From a virus: a stretch of 45,725 bases of DNA. The notes under the pieces were generated by a model that saw only the letters and a program-made list of their open reading frames with translations, ran no database searches and had not been told where the DNA came from. Of this stretch, positions 20,799 to 29,698 are shown piece by piece. Position 1 is the stretch's first letter, and the number at the start of each line of letters is the position of its first letter. The DNA lies in IMG/VR virus record IMGVR_UViG_3300048927_000485, positions 1-45,725 of that record; one strand, 5' to 3'. A program made the position numbers and the translations under genes.

Positions 20799-22851
20799 GA
20801 CCGGCGGGCAGATACTAGCACGGCTGGCGCACCTGGCGGAGCCGCGGGAGAAGCAAAGCGGCAGCGATTGGGCGCGGAACAACACGACATTCGATCTGGA
20901 TGCCCTGCCCTGGCATGCCGAAGTCATCGACGCGCTGACCGACGACGAAACCGCCGAAGTCGGCCTGCTCGGCCCGGCGCAGGCGGGAAAATCGACGATC
21001 GGGCTCAGCTGGATCGGCTGGGTTATCGACCAGGCACCGGATAATTTCTTCCTGTGCCAACCCGACCGGTCGGCGACGACGAAGTTCGTGGTGAGCCGGG
21101 TCGATCCGTTCATCAAGGACACGAAGGCGGTCCGGTCGAAACTGTCGACCGCGTCTAACGCGAACAACATGCTGCTGAAGCAATTTCAGGGCATGTTCCT
21201 GTATTCGGTATGGCCGGTGCCCGGCCAGTTCATCCAGGTGCCGGCGCGCTACGGCTGGCTGGACGATTTCGACCAGATGGCCGACGATATCGGCGGGACG
21301 GAGGATCAGGCCGGCCAGGGTTCGGCGATCGCGCTGCTGGAGGGCCGCCTGACCACCCGCAAGGGGCGGGACACCAAATTCGTATCGTCGTCACCGGCCG
21401 ACGAAAGCGGGGGTAAGACGGAAGCCTTCGTTGACGGGGGCACCGACGAACGGCTGTGGCCGGAGTGCCCAAGCTGCGGCGATCGGTGGGAAATCGACCT
21501 GCGCCGCGATCTGCGGTTCGACGACACGGGCGACGAAGATTTGGCAGAACGCACCGCGCACGTGAACTGCGCGGCGAATGGATGCGAACTTGCTCCGTCT
21601 GACCGACGTGCGTTGCTGAACAGCCTGGCACGATTGCCGAATCGGGGCTTCGTCGCGTCGCGACCGACCGCGAGCAAGCGCCGCCGGACGTTCCGGATCG
21701 ACGGACTGCTGGCGTTCACCAGCTGGCCGGACCTGGCGCGATCGTGGCGGGAGGCGCAGCGGACATGGGCGCTGCGGCAGGATGAAGGCCCGCTGCGGAC
21801 GTTCATGAACACCAAGGCCGGCGTGAACTATCGTTCGATCCTGTCGGGCGAAAAGCCGCTGAAGTCTTCGGAGCTGGCGGCGCGGCGGGAGCCGGATTTC
21901 GCGATGGGCACGGTGCCCGCCGGCGTGCGCGTGATCGTGATCGTGGTCGACGCGCAGGCGACATCGTTCGAGTGCGCGGCGATCGGGTTTGGCGACAAGC
22001 TGGAAAGCTGGCTGATCGATCGCTGGGCGATGCAGGTCTATTCGGACGGGACGCCGATCCGCCCGTTCGGCGACAGCCCGGACCGAATCGCCGAAGCTTT
22101 ACTGCCGCTGTGGCGGATGACGTGGCCGCTGGCAGACGGATCGGGGCAAAGCCCCCCGCCGCTATCGGTGGCGATCGACACGGGCGGAGGCGGCGGCCGG
22201 AACGAAGATAGTTGGACGAGCAGCGTCAAGGCGCTGTGGCATCGGGCGACCGCCCCGCTGGCGCGGGGCGGATCGGGGATCGAGCGCAAGCGGATCACAC
22301 TGATCAAGGGCGGCAACAACCCGCGCAACCCGAAGCTGATGCCGCCGGCCGAATTCGCCGACCGCAAGATGAAGGGCGGTGCGCGGCGCAATTCGCCGGA
22401 CCTGTGGATGCCCAACGTCCACCGGATCAAGAATATCATCGACGCGCGCCTGCGGATCGCCGCGGCCGGCGCCGGCTATATCCACCTGCCGGGTGCGGAT
22501 CGGCCGGGGAGCCGCAAGCGACTGGCCGGCGAAGGGCCGACGGGGATTTCGGACGAATATCTGGACGAAATCACGGCCGAGGAACTGAAAGACGGCAGCT
22601 GGAAGAAGCTGCGGCCGAGAAACGAGACGTGGGACCATCTGGTCTACGCCTATGCATCGCTGCTGAAACCGCCGTTCGCGCAGAGCCGCGACCATATGCG
22701 GTGGGTCCCGGCGGCGCACAGGGTACCGGAGCAGAGCGCACCGGCCGCGATCGTGGTCATTCAACCTGAGGCAAAGCCTGTCGATCCGATCGTCAGGGCC
22801 AAGCCGAAAACACGGCCAAGACGGCCAAACCCATATTTGCCGAGGAGGTAG
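20746..22851 (+). CDS. Terminase large subunit, GpA family
   Basis: 701 aa. The packaging ATPase is at the N-terminus: Walker A GPAQAGKST (76-84), followed by the motif QPDRSATTKFV. A central region has CPSCGDRWEIDLR, a zinc-like knuckle typical of GpA proteins. The C-terminal endonuclease half has VIVVDAQATSFE and, further on, an aspartate-rich AIDTGGGGGRNED segment. GpA-type terminases usually cut at cos and make fixed cohesive ends. The last 40 residues are a basic Pro/Arg tail. It packages DNA through the portal encoded two genes downstream. Confidence 0.95.
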   Translation: MATQATLLAPRWSIPPFETGGQILARLAHLAEPREKQSGSDWARNNTTFDLDALPWHAEVIDALTDDETAEVGLLGPAQAGKSTIGLSWIGWVIDQAPDNFFLCQPDRSATTKFVVSRVDPFIKDTKAVRSKLSTASNANNMLLKQFQGMFLYSVWPVPGQFIQVPARYGWLDDFDQMADDIGGTEDQAGQGSAIALLEGRLTTRKGRDTKFVSSSPADESGGKTEAFVDGGTDERLWPECPSCGDRWEIDLRRDLRFDDTGDEDLAERTAHVNCAANGCELAPSDRRALLNSLARLPNRGFVASRPTASKRRRTFRIDGLLAFTSWPDLARSWREAQRTWALRQDEGPLRTFMNTKAGVNYRSILSGEKPLKSSELAARREPDFAMGTVPAGVRVIVIVVDAQATSFECAAIGFGDKLESWLIDRWAMQVYSDGTPIRPFGDSPDRIAEALLPLWRMTWPLADGSGQSPPPLSVAIDTGGGGGRNEDSWTSSVKALWHRATAPLARGGSGIERKRITLIKGGNNPRNPKLMPPAEFADRKMKGGARRNSPDLWMPNVHRIKNIIDARLRIAAAGAGYIHLPGADRPGSRKRLAGEGPTGISDEYLDEITAEELKDGSWKKLRPRNETWDHLVYAYASLLKPPFAQSRDHMRWVPAAHRVPEQSAPAAIVVIQPEAKPVDPIVRAKPKTRPRRPNPYLPRR

Positions 22852-22854
22852 CAG

Positions 22855-23079
22855 ATGGCCTGGACCGATGCCGACCTCCAGAAGCTGCGCGAGACCTATA
22901 TCGCCATCGCCACCGGACCGCAGGAGGTCGCGTTCGCCGATGGCCGGCGGGTCAAATACAATACGCCCGAGGCCGTGGCCGCGGCGATCGCGGTGGTGGA
23001 GGCAAAACTGCTGATGGCGCAGGCGTCGGCTTCCGGTGTCGTTCGCCGCCGGACGCCCTACTATCGGAGCGGCCTGTAA
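22855..23079 (+). CDS. gpW-like head-tail joining protein
   Basis: 74 aa. The sequence AWTDADLQKLRETYIAIATGPQEVAFADGRRVKYNTPEAVAAAIAVVEA has the short helix, beta-hairpin (EVAFADGRRVKY), helix layout of lambda gpW. As in lambda, the gene lies between terminase and portal. The protein would stop leakage of packaged DNA and form part of the tail-attachment site. Confidence 0.85.
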   Translation: MAWTDADLQKLRETYIAIATGPQEVAFADGRRVKYNTPEAVAAAIAVVEAKLLMAQASASGVVRRRTPYYRSGL

Positions 23080-23080
23080 C

Positions 23081-24613
23081 ATGGCCGGACAGTTCAGCCG
23101 CTGGCTATCTGCAATCGCGGGTGGATCGGCACCGATCGAGGATCGCGCGCCAGCCGAGCCTGCGGCGAAGCGCATCCGGCGTGGCGGACGTGCCGAATAT
23201 GACGGCGCCACGATGGGGCGGCGTAGCGCCGGATGGCAGCGCAGCCGGCTCGATCCGAACGGCGAATTGTCGCCGGCGGTACTGGCGGCGCTGCGCGGAG
23301 TATCGCGCGAGCTGGTCCGCAATAACCCGCACGCCAGCGCCGGCGTCGCGCGAATCGCGGAAGCGATGGTCGGCCCCGGCATCACGTTCCAGGTCTATCG
23401 CAACGGCGCCGTCGACGATCGACTGAACGCGATCGCGCGCGATCATCTGGACACGTCCAGCTGCGATGCCGCCGGTCGCCACGACCTGTATGGCCTGCAA
23501 TTGCAGGCGGCGCGCACGATCGTCGAAAGCGGGGCTGCGATCATGCGGCGTCGCTGGCGGCGAATGAGCGACGGGCTGCCGCTGCCATTCCAGCTGCAGG
23601 TGATCGAGCCGGATTACATCGACGCCGGACGCCATGGTCAGCTTCGTGCAGAGCCCGGCAAGACGCCGGGCTTCATCATCAACGGGATCCAGTTCAGCCC
23701 GCTCGGCAAGCGGGAGGGATATTGGTTGTATTCCGGCCATCCGGGCGCTGCGCGTCCGACGTCGCTTTCGTCGAATTTCATATCGGCGGCGGACGTGGCG
23801 CATGTGTTTCGCGCTGACCGACCCGAGCAGGAGCATGGCGCGCCCTGGCTGACGCCCGTAATCCTGCGTATGAAGGATTTCGGGGATTACGAGGACGCCC
23901 AGCTGCAGCGGCAGAAGCTGGCGGCGGCGTTCGCCGGCTTCCGCTACGGCGACCCCGACGCGTCCAATATCGTCGGGCACGACGAAGAAACGGTCGGCGA
24001 ACCTCTGGACTATGTCGAGCCCGGCACGATCAGCGACCTCCGCGAGGGCGAACGGATCGAATGGTCCAACCCGCCGGGCGTCGACGGCTATGTCGACTAC
24101 GCGCGGGTATCGCTGCGCGCGATATCGGTCGGCCTGGGCGTGCCATACGAGGAACTAACCGGCGACCTAAGCCAGGTATCGTTCATTTCCGGTCGGCTCG
24201 GGCGGCTGCGCTATCGCCGTTCGGTGGCGACATGGCAGTGGTTGATGTTCGTGCCGCAATTCTGCGGATCGGTCGGTCAATGGCTGATCGACGCGATGGA
24301 CGCGCTGGGCGAGGATACGACGGGCGTCACCATCCAATGGACGCCGCCGGCCGTCGAGATGCTCGACCCGGCGACCGAGATACCCGCTTTGCGCGACGGC
24401 ATCCGCTCCGGCGTGCTGAACCTGTCCGAAGCGCTGCAGGAGCGCGGCGTCGATCCCGATCGACACCTGGCACAGCGCAAGGCGGACAACGACCTGCTCG
24501 ATCGGCTGGGCATCACGCTCGACAGCGACCCGCGCAAGGTGACCGCGGTCGGAAATCCGGCCACGGCCGACAGCGCCGCAGCGCGCGCCCAACGCGACAA
24601 GAAAGGCCCCTGA
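23081..24613 (+). CDS. Portal protein (lambda gpB family)
   Basis: 510 aa from the ATG at 23081, one base after the gpW-like stop. Features of lambda-type portals include RSRELVRNNPHASAGVARIAEAMVGPGI-like text near residues 78-106, QLQVIEPDYIDAGRHG, a VAHVFRADRPEQEHGAPWL segment, and a VSLRAISVGLGVPYEELTGDLSQVSFISGRLGRLRYRR segment in the C-terminal third. It forms the dodecameric ring through which DNA enters and leaves the head. Confidence 0.95.
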   Translation: MAGQFSRWLSAIAGGSAPIEDRAPAEPAAKRIRRGGRAEYDGATMGRRSAGWQRSRLDPNGELSPAVLAALRGVSRELVRNNPHASAGVARIAEAMVGPGITFQVYRNGAVDDRLNAIARDHLDTSSCDAAGRHDLYGLQLQAARTIVESGAAIMRRRWRRMSDGLPLPFQLQVIEPDYIDAGRHGQLRAEPGKTPGFIINGIQFSPLGKREGYWLYSGHPGAARPTSLSSNFISAADVAHVFRADRPEQEHGAPWLTPVILRMKDFGDYEDAQLQRQKLAAAFAGFRYGDPDASNIVGHDEETVGEPLDYVEPGTISDLREGERIEWSNPPGVDGYVDYARVSLRAISVGLGVPYEELTGDLSQVSFISGRLGRLRYRRSVATWQWLMFVPQFCGSVGQWLIDAMDALGEDTTGVTIQWTPPAVEMLDPATEIPALRDGIRSGVLNLSEALQERGVDPDRHLAQRKADNDLLDRLGITLDSDPRKVTAVGNPATADSAAARAQRDKKGP

Positions 24614-26722
24614 ATGACCGAAATCCTGATCTATGGGATCGTCGGCGACAGCTTCGACGGTCTCGATGCGAAGACGCTTGTCCCGATCATTTCGGGCGCC
24701 GACGACGACCTGTCGGTGCGCATCAACAGCCCCGGCGGCTACGTCATGGAAGGCATGGCGATCTTCAACGCGTTCGCCCGAGCCAAACAGGCGGGCCGCA
24801 AGATCACGGTGTGGATCGACGGGCTGGCGGCGTCGATGGCGAGCCTGCTGGCGATGATCGGCGACGAGATCTGCATGGCCGACAATGCGCTGATGATGAT
24901 CCACAATCCCTGGGATTGCGCATGCGGCGACGCGAACGAGCTGCGCCGCCAAGCGGACAAGCTGGACCGTCTCCGCGACCAGATGGTGGGCATCTATGCG
25001 GCGCAGACTGCGATCAGCGCCGAAGACCTGATCGTCATGCTTAACGCCGAGACGTGGTTCACCGCGGCCGAGGCGCTCGAGCAAGGTTTCATCACGTCGA
25101 TCGTCGAGGCGACCAGTGCCGCGGCGTGCGACGTATCCGCCTTCGGGTTCCGCAAGGCCCCGGAAAACCCCCTCATCGCCGCCAGCTCGTCCGCAGTCCT
25201 GCAGTCGATCACCGGCGGGAAAGCGATGCGGGGAATTTCGCAGACGGCTGCGGCCGCTCTCACCCTCAAGCAACGGGCGGCAGTCCCCGCCAATTCCAAG
25301 GAAGGAACCGACATGTCCGAGCAGGACAACAAGCCGGGCGGGGAAAACCAGCCCGCCGACACCATTACCGCGAGCGACGCACAGGCGCGCATCGACCGGG
25401 CGGTTGCCAGCGAGCGCCAGCGGGTCGCCGGCATCCGGGCGCTGGGCACGAAGCACAACCTGCCGCCCGCATTCATCGACGATCTGGTCGCGGGTGAAAC
25501 CACGCTGGCCGTGGCGCGCGAGAAGATCCTCGACAAGCTGGCGGAGCAGGGCGACGCCGCCGGCGTCGGCCACACCAGCCCGGCGCGCGTGACGCAGGAT
25601 CAGCGCGACAAGTTCCGCGAGGGCGCGACCAACTGGCTGCTGGTCAAGGCCGGCGTCGCCCCGATGGTCGAGGCGGCGGCCAAGGCCCGTGGCGAAACGC
25701 TGCGGATCGACGCGGGCGAATTCCGTGGCGTCTCGAACGTCGATCTGGCGCGTGAAGCGCTGGGCAATGCCAGCATCGCCGTGCCCGGCCGCAGCCCCGA
25801 CGCGATCGTGCGCGATGCCATGACGGCGCGATCGGCGATCACGCAGACGACCAGCGACTTCCCCGTCCTGTTCGAAACCGCGATCCACCGGACGCTGCAG
25901 GCCGCCTATGCGACCACGCCCGACACCTGGTCGCGGTTCTGCGGCACCGGCACGGTGACCGATTTCCGCGCCCATACGCGCTATCTGCGCGGTTCGTTCG
26001 GGGCGCTCGATCAGGTCAACGAGGCCGGCGAGTTCAAGAACAAGCCGATCCCCGACCTGGCCAAGGAGGTGATCAAGGCCAAGACGGTCGGCAACATGAT
26101 CAACCTGTCGCGGCAGGCGATCATCAATGACGACATGCAGGTCTTTTCGGGCCTGGCGGTCGACCTCGGCCGAGCGGCTAAACTGACGATCGAGATCGAC
26201 GTCTATGCGCTGCTCAATTCCAACCCGCTGATGAACGACGGCGTGGCCCTGTTCCATGCGACGCATGGCAATCTGGCCGGCGCCGGCGCGGCGCCTTCGG
26301 TCGCCGCGTTCGATGCCATCCGCGTCGCGATGGCATCGCAGAAGGATGTCAGCGGGACCGAATATCTCGACATCCGTCCCTCGATCGGCCTGTTCCCGAT
26401 CGGGCTGGGCGGCGGTGCCCGGATCCTGAACGGCAGCCAGTACGACCCGGATGCGGTGAACAAGCTGCAGCGGCCGAACATCGTTGCCGGCTTGCTGAGC
26501 GACATTGTCGACACGCCCCGCCTGTCGGGCACCGCTTATTACTTCTTCGCCGACCCGAATATCGCGCCGGCGCTTGAGGTGGTGTTCCTCAACGGCGTGA
26601 CCGAGCCCTTCACCGACAGCCAGGACGGCTGGCGGGTGGACGGCGTCGAGTGGAAGGTCCGCCACGACTATGGCACCGGCGCGGTCAACTATCGCTCCGC
26701 ATACAAGCAGCCGGGCGCCTGA
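24614..26722 (+). CDS. Head maturation protease fused to major capsid protein
   Basis: 702 aa, starting right after the portal stop. Residues 1-170 are a ClpP/SppA-type protease: INSPGGYVMEGMAIFNA, nucleophile Ser74 in GLAASMAS, His97 in MMIHNPW, and the ETWFTAAEALEQGFITSI segment. Residues about 230-330 are a charged scaffold-like section. The rest (about 345-702) is a Mu-type major capsid domain (FETAIHRTLQAAYATTPDTWSRFC, then PNIAPALEVVFLNGVTEPFTDSQDGWRVDGVEWKVRHDYG). Fusions of this kind are known; the protease must cut itself free during head assembly. The capsid domain may also be produced from an internal start near the scaffold, for which I see no clear signal. Confidence 0.95.
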   Translation: MTEILIYGIVGDSFDGLDAKTLVPIISGADDDLSVRINSPGGYVMEGMAIFNAFARAKQAGRKITVWIDGLAASMASLLAMIGDEICMADNALMMIHNPWDCACGDANELRRQADKLDRLRDQMVGIYAAQTAISAEDLIVMLNAETWFTAAEALEQGFITSIVEATSAAACDVSAFGFRKAPENPLIAASSSAVLQSITGGKAMRGISQTAAAALTLKQRAAVPANSKEGTDMSEQDNKPGGENQPADTITASDAQARIDRAVASERQRVAGIRALGTKHNLPPAFIDDLVAGETTLAVAREKILDKLAEQGDAAGVGHTSPARVTQDQRDKFREGATNWLLVKAGVAPMVEAAAKARGETLRIDAGEFRGVSNVDLAREALGNASIAVPGRSPDAIVRDAMTARSAITQTTSDFPVLFETAIHRTLQAAYATTPDTWSRFCGTGTVTDFRAHTRYLRGSFGALDQVNEAGEFKNKPIPDLAKEVIKAKTVGNMINLSRQAIINDDMQVFSGLAVDLGRAAKLTIEIDVYALLNSNPLMNDGVALFHATHGNLAGAGAAPSVAAFDAIRVAMASQKDVSGTEYLDIRPSIGLFPIGLGGGARILNGSQYDPDAVNKLQRPNIVAGLLSDIVDTPRLSGTAYYFFADPNIAPALEVVFLNGVTEPFTDSQDGWRVDGVEWKVRHDYGTGAVNYRSAYKQPGA

Positions 26723-26747
26723 CGCCTCCCCCACGACAATCTAGATA

Positions 26748-26781
26748 GCGGGTCGGGCCGCCGCGACGCGGCCCGCCCCGA
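26748..26781 (+). terminator. Hairpin after the capsid gene
   Basis: GGGCCGC/GCGGCCC (26755-26761 and 26768-26774) with a 6-nt loop and partly matching flanks. There is no T-run, so it may slow transcription or protect the capsid mRNA end, rather than terminate. A ribosome binding site for the next gene follows it. Confidence 0.4.
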
Positions 26782-26795
26782 CTAGGAGAAAGGCC

Positions 26796-27095
26796 ATGAA
26801 GTTCATCAAACTTCTGACCTCCGCCTACGTGGGCGGTGGTCTGCGTCACCCCGACGAAGGGGTGCTGCATGTGTCGGACGAGGATGCCAAGCGCATCCTT
26901 GCCGAGGAGGCCGGCGTGGATGTCACCGCCGACTTCACCGACGAACAGAACGAGGAGACCGCAACCGAGGCGATCTCCGCCGCCGCGCCCGAGACCGCCC
27001 CCGCGGCTTCGGAACCGCACCAGTCGGAGGTCGCCCCGCAGGCGGCCGCCGCCAAGCCCAAGGCTGCCCGCAAGGGCGCCTCCACCAAGGAGTAA
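26796..27095 (+). CDS. Hypothetical head-region protein
   Basis: 99 aa, with AGGAG before the ATG. The N-terminal 45 residues (MKFIKLLTSAYVGGGLRHPDEGVLHVSDEDAKRILAEEAG) form a small beta/helix domain. The C-terminal half is an Ala/Pro/Glu/Lys-rich tail. Small proteins of this kind often lie between the capsid and cement genes in related phages. Function unknown. Confidence 0.8.
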   Translation: MKFIKLLTSAYVGGGLRHPDEGVLHVSDEDAKRILAEEAGVDVTADFTDEQNEETATEAISAAAPETAPAASEPHQSEVAPQAAAAKPKAARKGASTKE

Positions 27096-27101
27096 GCCGC
27101 C

Positions 27102-27440
27102 ATGGCGAAGAATTATGTCCAGCCGGGTGATACGATCACCATGACGGCCCCTTACGCGGTTGCCAGCGGCGCAGGCCTGCTGGTCGGCGCCGTGTTCGCG
27201 GTCGCCCTTGCCGATGCCGCCAACGGCGCAACGGTCGAGGCGAAGCGTAACGGCGTGTGGGACCTGGCGAAGGCCACTGGCCAGGCCTGGGTCGCCGACA
27301 CGACCAAGCTGTACTGGGACAACACCAACAAGGTGGTCACCAGCACGGCGAGCGGTAACGTGCTGATCGGCGTCGCGCGCCAGACGCAGGCATCGGGCGA
27401 CACCGTCGGCCGCGTGCTGCTGACCGGCCAGCTGTCCTAA
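27102..27440 (+). CDS. DUF2190 capsid cement/decoration protein
   Basis: 112 aa. It has the DUF2190 pattern: MAKNYVQPGDTITMTAPYAVASGAGLLVGAVFAVA, a middle GVWDLAKATGQAWVADTTKLYWD, and a final VLIGVARQTQASGDTVGRVLLTGQ. In other phages these trimeric beta proteins sit on the capsid surface and stabilise it. Its place right behind the capsid gene fits. Confidence 0.88.
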   Translation: MAKNYVQPGDTITMTAPYAVASGAGLLVGAVFAVALADAANGATVEAKRNGVWDLAKATGQAWVADTTKLYWDNTNKVVTSTASGNVLIGVARQTQASGDTVGRVLLTGQLS

Positions 27441-27465
27441 CCGGTCCATCCTCTCCCCCAGCCTG

Positions 27466-27500
27466 ACGGGCGGCCCGGCTTCGGCCCGGCCGCCCGTTTC
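27466..27500 (+). terminator. Strong hairpin, probable intrinsic terminator or attenuator
   Basis: A 14-bp stem with a single mismatch (27466-27479 and 27484-27497) around a TTCG tetraloop, followed by TTTCATTT. It lies in the gap between the cement protein gene and the next small gene and probably reduces read-through from the highly expressed head genes. Confidence 0.7.
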
Positions 27501-27516
27501 ATTTCCGGAGCATCCC

Positions 27517-27702
27517 ATGACCGACAAGACCGTCACGCTGGCGAGCCCGGCGCTGGATAATCTCAACCAGTATCACGACGCGGGCAGCGAGCTGCGCGTG
27601 GGCGATGATGCCAAGGCGGGCTTCATCCATCCCGATCGGCTGAAGGACCGCGTCGGTGATGAGGTGACCGCGGCCAAGGCCTCCGGCAGCGCCAAGGATT
27701 GA
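27517..27702 (+). CDS. Small hypothetical head-tail region protein
   Basis: 61 aa, with CCGGAG before the ATG. Mixed sequence (LDNLNQYHDAGSELRVGDDAKAGFIHPDRLKDRVGDEVTAAK), soluble, not recognised. It resembles in size and place the short connectors between capsid and tail genes of lambda-like phages. Confidence 0.65.
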   Translation: MTDKTVTLASPALDNLNQYHDAGSELRVGDDAKAGFIHPDRLKDRVGDEVTAAKASGSAKD

Positions 27703-27704
27703 GC

Positions 27705-28019
27705 GTGAACGCGGCGGAGGCGGCGGCACTGGCGTCGATCGACGCCGTGTTCGAAGAAACGGTGATCTATACCGGCGGCGGACTGACCGTGCCGACGCCG
27801 ATCCCGGTCGTCTGGTCGGACATGCCGGGCGAATCGTTCCAAGGGGCGGGCAACACCACCCGCACCATCACCGCCGAAATCCGCTATTCGCTGCTGGCGC
27901 AGCGCCCCGCCAAGGCCGACCGGATCGCCCGCGACGGCAAGCTGTGGAAGCCGATCCAGGTCGCCGATCGTGACGAGATGGCGCGCTGGGTGGTGACGCT
28001 GGAGCAGACGGCGTCATGA
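27705..28019 (+). CDS. Probable head-tail connector or stopper protein
   Basis: 104 aa from the GTG at 27705, chosen because AAGGA lies 7 nt upstream; a TTG at 27699 overlapping the previous stop is the alternative. The text includes FEETVIYTGGG, WSDMPGESFQGAGNTTRTITAEIRYSLLA and GKLWKPIQVADRDEMARWVVTLEQ, a beta-rich layout as in small head-completion proteins such as gpFII. The assignment is from position and size. Confidence 0.65.
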   Translation: MNAAEAAALASIDAVFEETVIYTGGGLTVPTPIPVVWSDMPGESFQGAGNTTRTITAEIRYSLLAQRPAKADRIARDGKLWKPIQVADRDEMARWVVTLEQTAS

Positions 28020-28453
28020 GCGCGGTGCGCGAGCAGATATTCGCCGCGATCGAGGATCGGCTGCGCGGCATCGCCAGCCCGGTGGTGGCCGAAGTCGAGC
28101 GGCTTCCGTCGGCCGACCCGGTCAGCTTCCCCGCCCTGCACATCTTCGATGGCGGCCACCGCATCGTCGACATGGAGGCGGGAACCACTCGCTACACGCT
28201 GACCGTGCCGATCGAGGGCTATGTCGAGCAGTCGAGCGGCGTGGCCGCGCATGCGGCGCTCAACGCGCTGTACGCCGCCGTCGTGGCCGCCGTGATGCCC
28301 GATCCGCCGCTGGATGGGCTGGCCGAGACGATCGACGAACAGGATTTCCGAACCGCCATCGCCCCGCTCGCGTCGATCGACCGGCTGGGCTTCGCGGTCG
28401 ATTTCGAGATCACTTTCGCAACCCGACGCGGCGACCCCGCGCAAGCCGCCTGA
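28016..28453 (+). CDS. Probable tail completion/terminator protein
   Basis: 145 aa, ATG in an ATGA overlap. It starts with a helix (VREQIFAAIEDRLRGIASPVVAEVERLP), then a strand-rich part and an FAVDFEITFATRRGDP end. That is the pattern of the gpU/HK97 gp10-like proteins that cap siphophage tails, and it sits in the right place just before the tail tube gene. Confidence 0.7.
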   Translation: MSAVREQIFAAIEDRLRGIASPVVAEVERLPSADPVSFPALHIFDGGHRIVDMEAGTTRYTLTVPIEGYVEQSSGVAAHAALNALYAAVVAAVMPDPPLDGLAETIDEQDFRTAIAPLASIDRLGFAVDFEITFATRRGDPAQAA

Positions 28454-28465
28454 GGAGGCACCCAC

Positions 28466-29698
28466 ATGGACCAGACGATCCGCCCCGCCAATGTGGCGGT
28501 GCTCGTGAAGCTGCAGACGGCGGAAGGCACGCCGGCAACCCCCGATCCGACGCTGGACGCGATCCCGGTGGAGGCGGACAGCGTCACCTATCCGTCGCCC
28601 TGGACGACCGAGCAATCGAACGAGGCGACCGGTTCGCTGGTGGCGGGATCGCCGCTGATCATCGGCCAGGCGGCGACGATCAGCTTCCGTTCGCGGATCA
28701 AGGGGGCGGGCGCCGGCGCGACCTACAGCAGCACGGTCAAGCCGCCGCTGCACCAGGCGCTGCAGATGTGCGGCTGGAAGGGCCAGTTCCAGGCGGCGAT
28801 CGCCGCGGCGCTGGCGACCGCGGGCGGCGCGAGCAGCGTCACGCTGCCGGCCGGCTTCCCCGGCACGGCGCGCGCGCTGCTGGGCATGATGCTGCTGATC
28901 GGCGCGGGCACGGGGGCGGGCAACGCGCCGGCCGTGATCGAATATACCGCCGGCCGGGTAGCGACGCTGTCGGAAAGCTTCACGCCGGTGCTGGACACGA
29001 CCACCAGCGTGTCGATCGCGCCGAACTGGACCTATGCCAGCACGTCGCCCAGCGATGCGGCGGCGCGGCTTACCGACCAGCCAGCGGCGACGATCTGGAT
29101 CTATGAAGACGGCGTGCTGCTGAAGTTCATCGACTGCCGTGGCGTGCTGACGCTGGACGGGCGGACGGCGCGGCCCGGCTTCGGCGCGTTCAGCGTGACG
29201 GGCATCTATGCCGGCAAGGAAGATGCGGCGATGCCGACCAACCTGGTGGTGGCCAATCACATGGCGCCGGTGCTGGTGCAGGGTTCGTCGCTGTCGCCGG
29301 CGGTGTCGATGAACCGCAAGAACTTGGCCATCTCCACCTGGTCGCTGGACGCGGGCAGCCAGCTGGAGGTGCCGGACGATCCGAACACGCCCTATGGCTT
29401 CGCCGGCGGCCAGATCGTCGATCGCACGCCGATGCTGACGATGGATCCGCTGGCGACGATCGTCGCCAACCGCAACACGATCAGCGACATCGGCAACGGC
29501 GTGACCATGCCGGCGGTGCTGCGCCATGGATCGCAGGCGGGTAACCGCTGGGCGCTGGTGGTGCCTCTTGGCCAGCCGGTGCGCGCCGACCCCGGCACGC
29601 GGGGCAAGCTGCGGTCCGAAGATACCGGGCTGCAATGCCGCAGCCTGGGCCGCGACGCGGTGGGCCGCGACACCGACCGCGTGCTGGTGTTCTCCTGA
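28466..29698 (+). CDS. Major tail tube protein
   Basis: 410 aa, with GAGG before the ATG. It is beta-rich, low in charge, with many Gly/Ala/Thr/Ser. It opens MDQTIRPANVAVLVKLQTAEGTPATPDPT, as tail tube proteins of the group that adopt a phage tail tube fold do. The next gene is the tail chaperone with its frameshift, which in siphophages nearly always follows the tube gene. Confidence 0.82.
   Translation: MDQTIRPANVAVLVKLQTAEGTPATPDPTLDAIPVEADSVTYPSPWTTEQSNEATGSLVAGSPLIIGQAATISFRSRIKGAGAGATYSSTVKPPLHQALQMCGWKGQFQAAIAAALATAGGASSVTLPAGFPGTARALLGMMLLIGAGTGAGNAPAVIEYTAGRVATLSESFTPVLDTTTSVSIAPNWTYASTSPSDAAARLTDQPAATIWIYEDGVLLKFIDCRGVLTLDGRTARPGFGAFSVTGIYAGKEDAAMPTNLVVANHMAPVLVQGSSLSPAVSMNRKNLAISTWSLDAGSQLEVPDDPNTPYGFAGGQIVDRTPMLTMDPLATIVANRNTISDIGNGVTMPAVLRHGSQAGNRWALVVPLGQPVRADPGTRGKLRSEDTGLQCRSLGRDAVGRDTDRVLVFS

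Noticed and set aside
24167-26734. 855-codon open frame opposite the protease-capsid gene
   Set aside because: GC-rich antisense frame of a clear capsid gene; no start signal or domain.
27884-29635. 583-codon Arg/His-rich frame opposite tail genes
   Set aside because: Typical antisense composition; tail genes on the plus strand have overlaps and family features.
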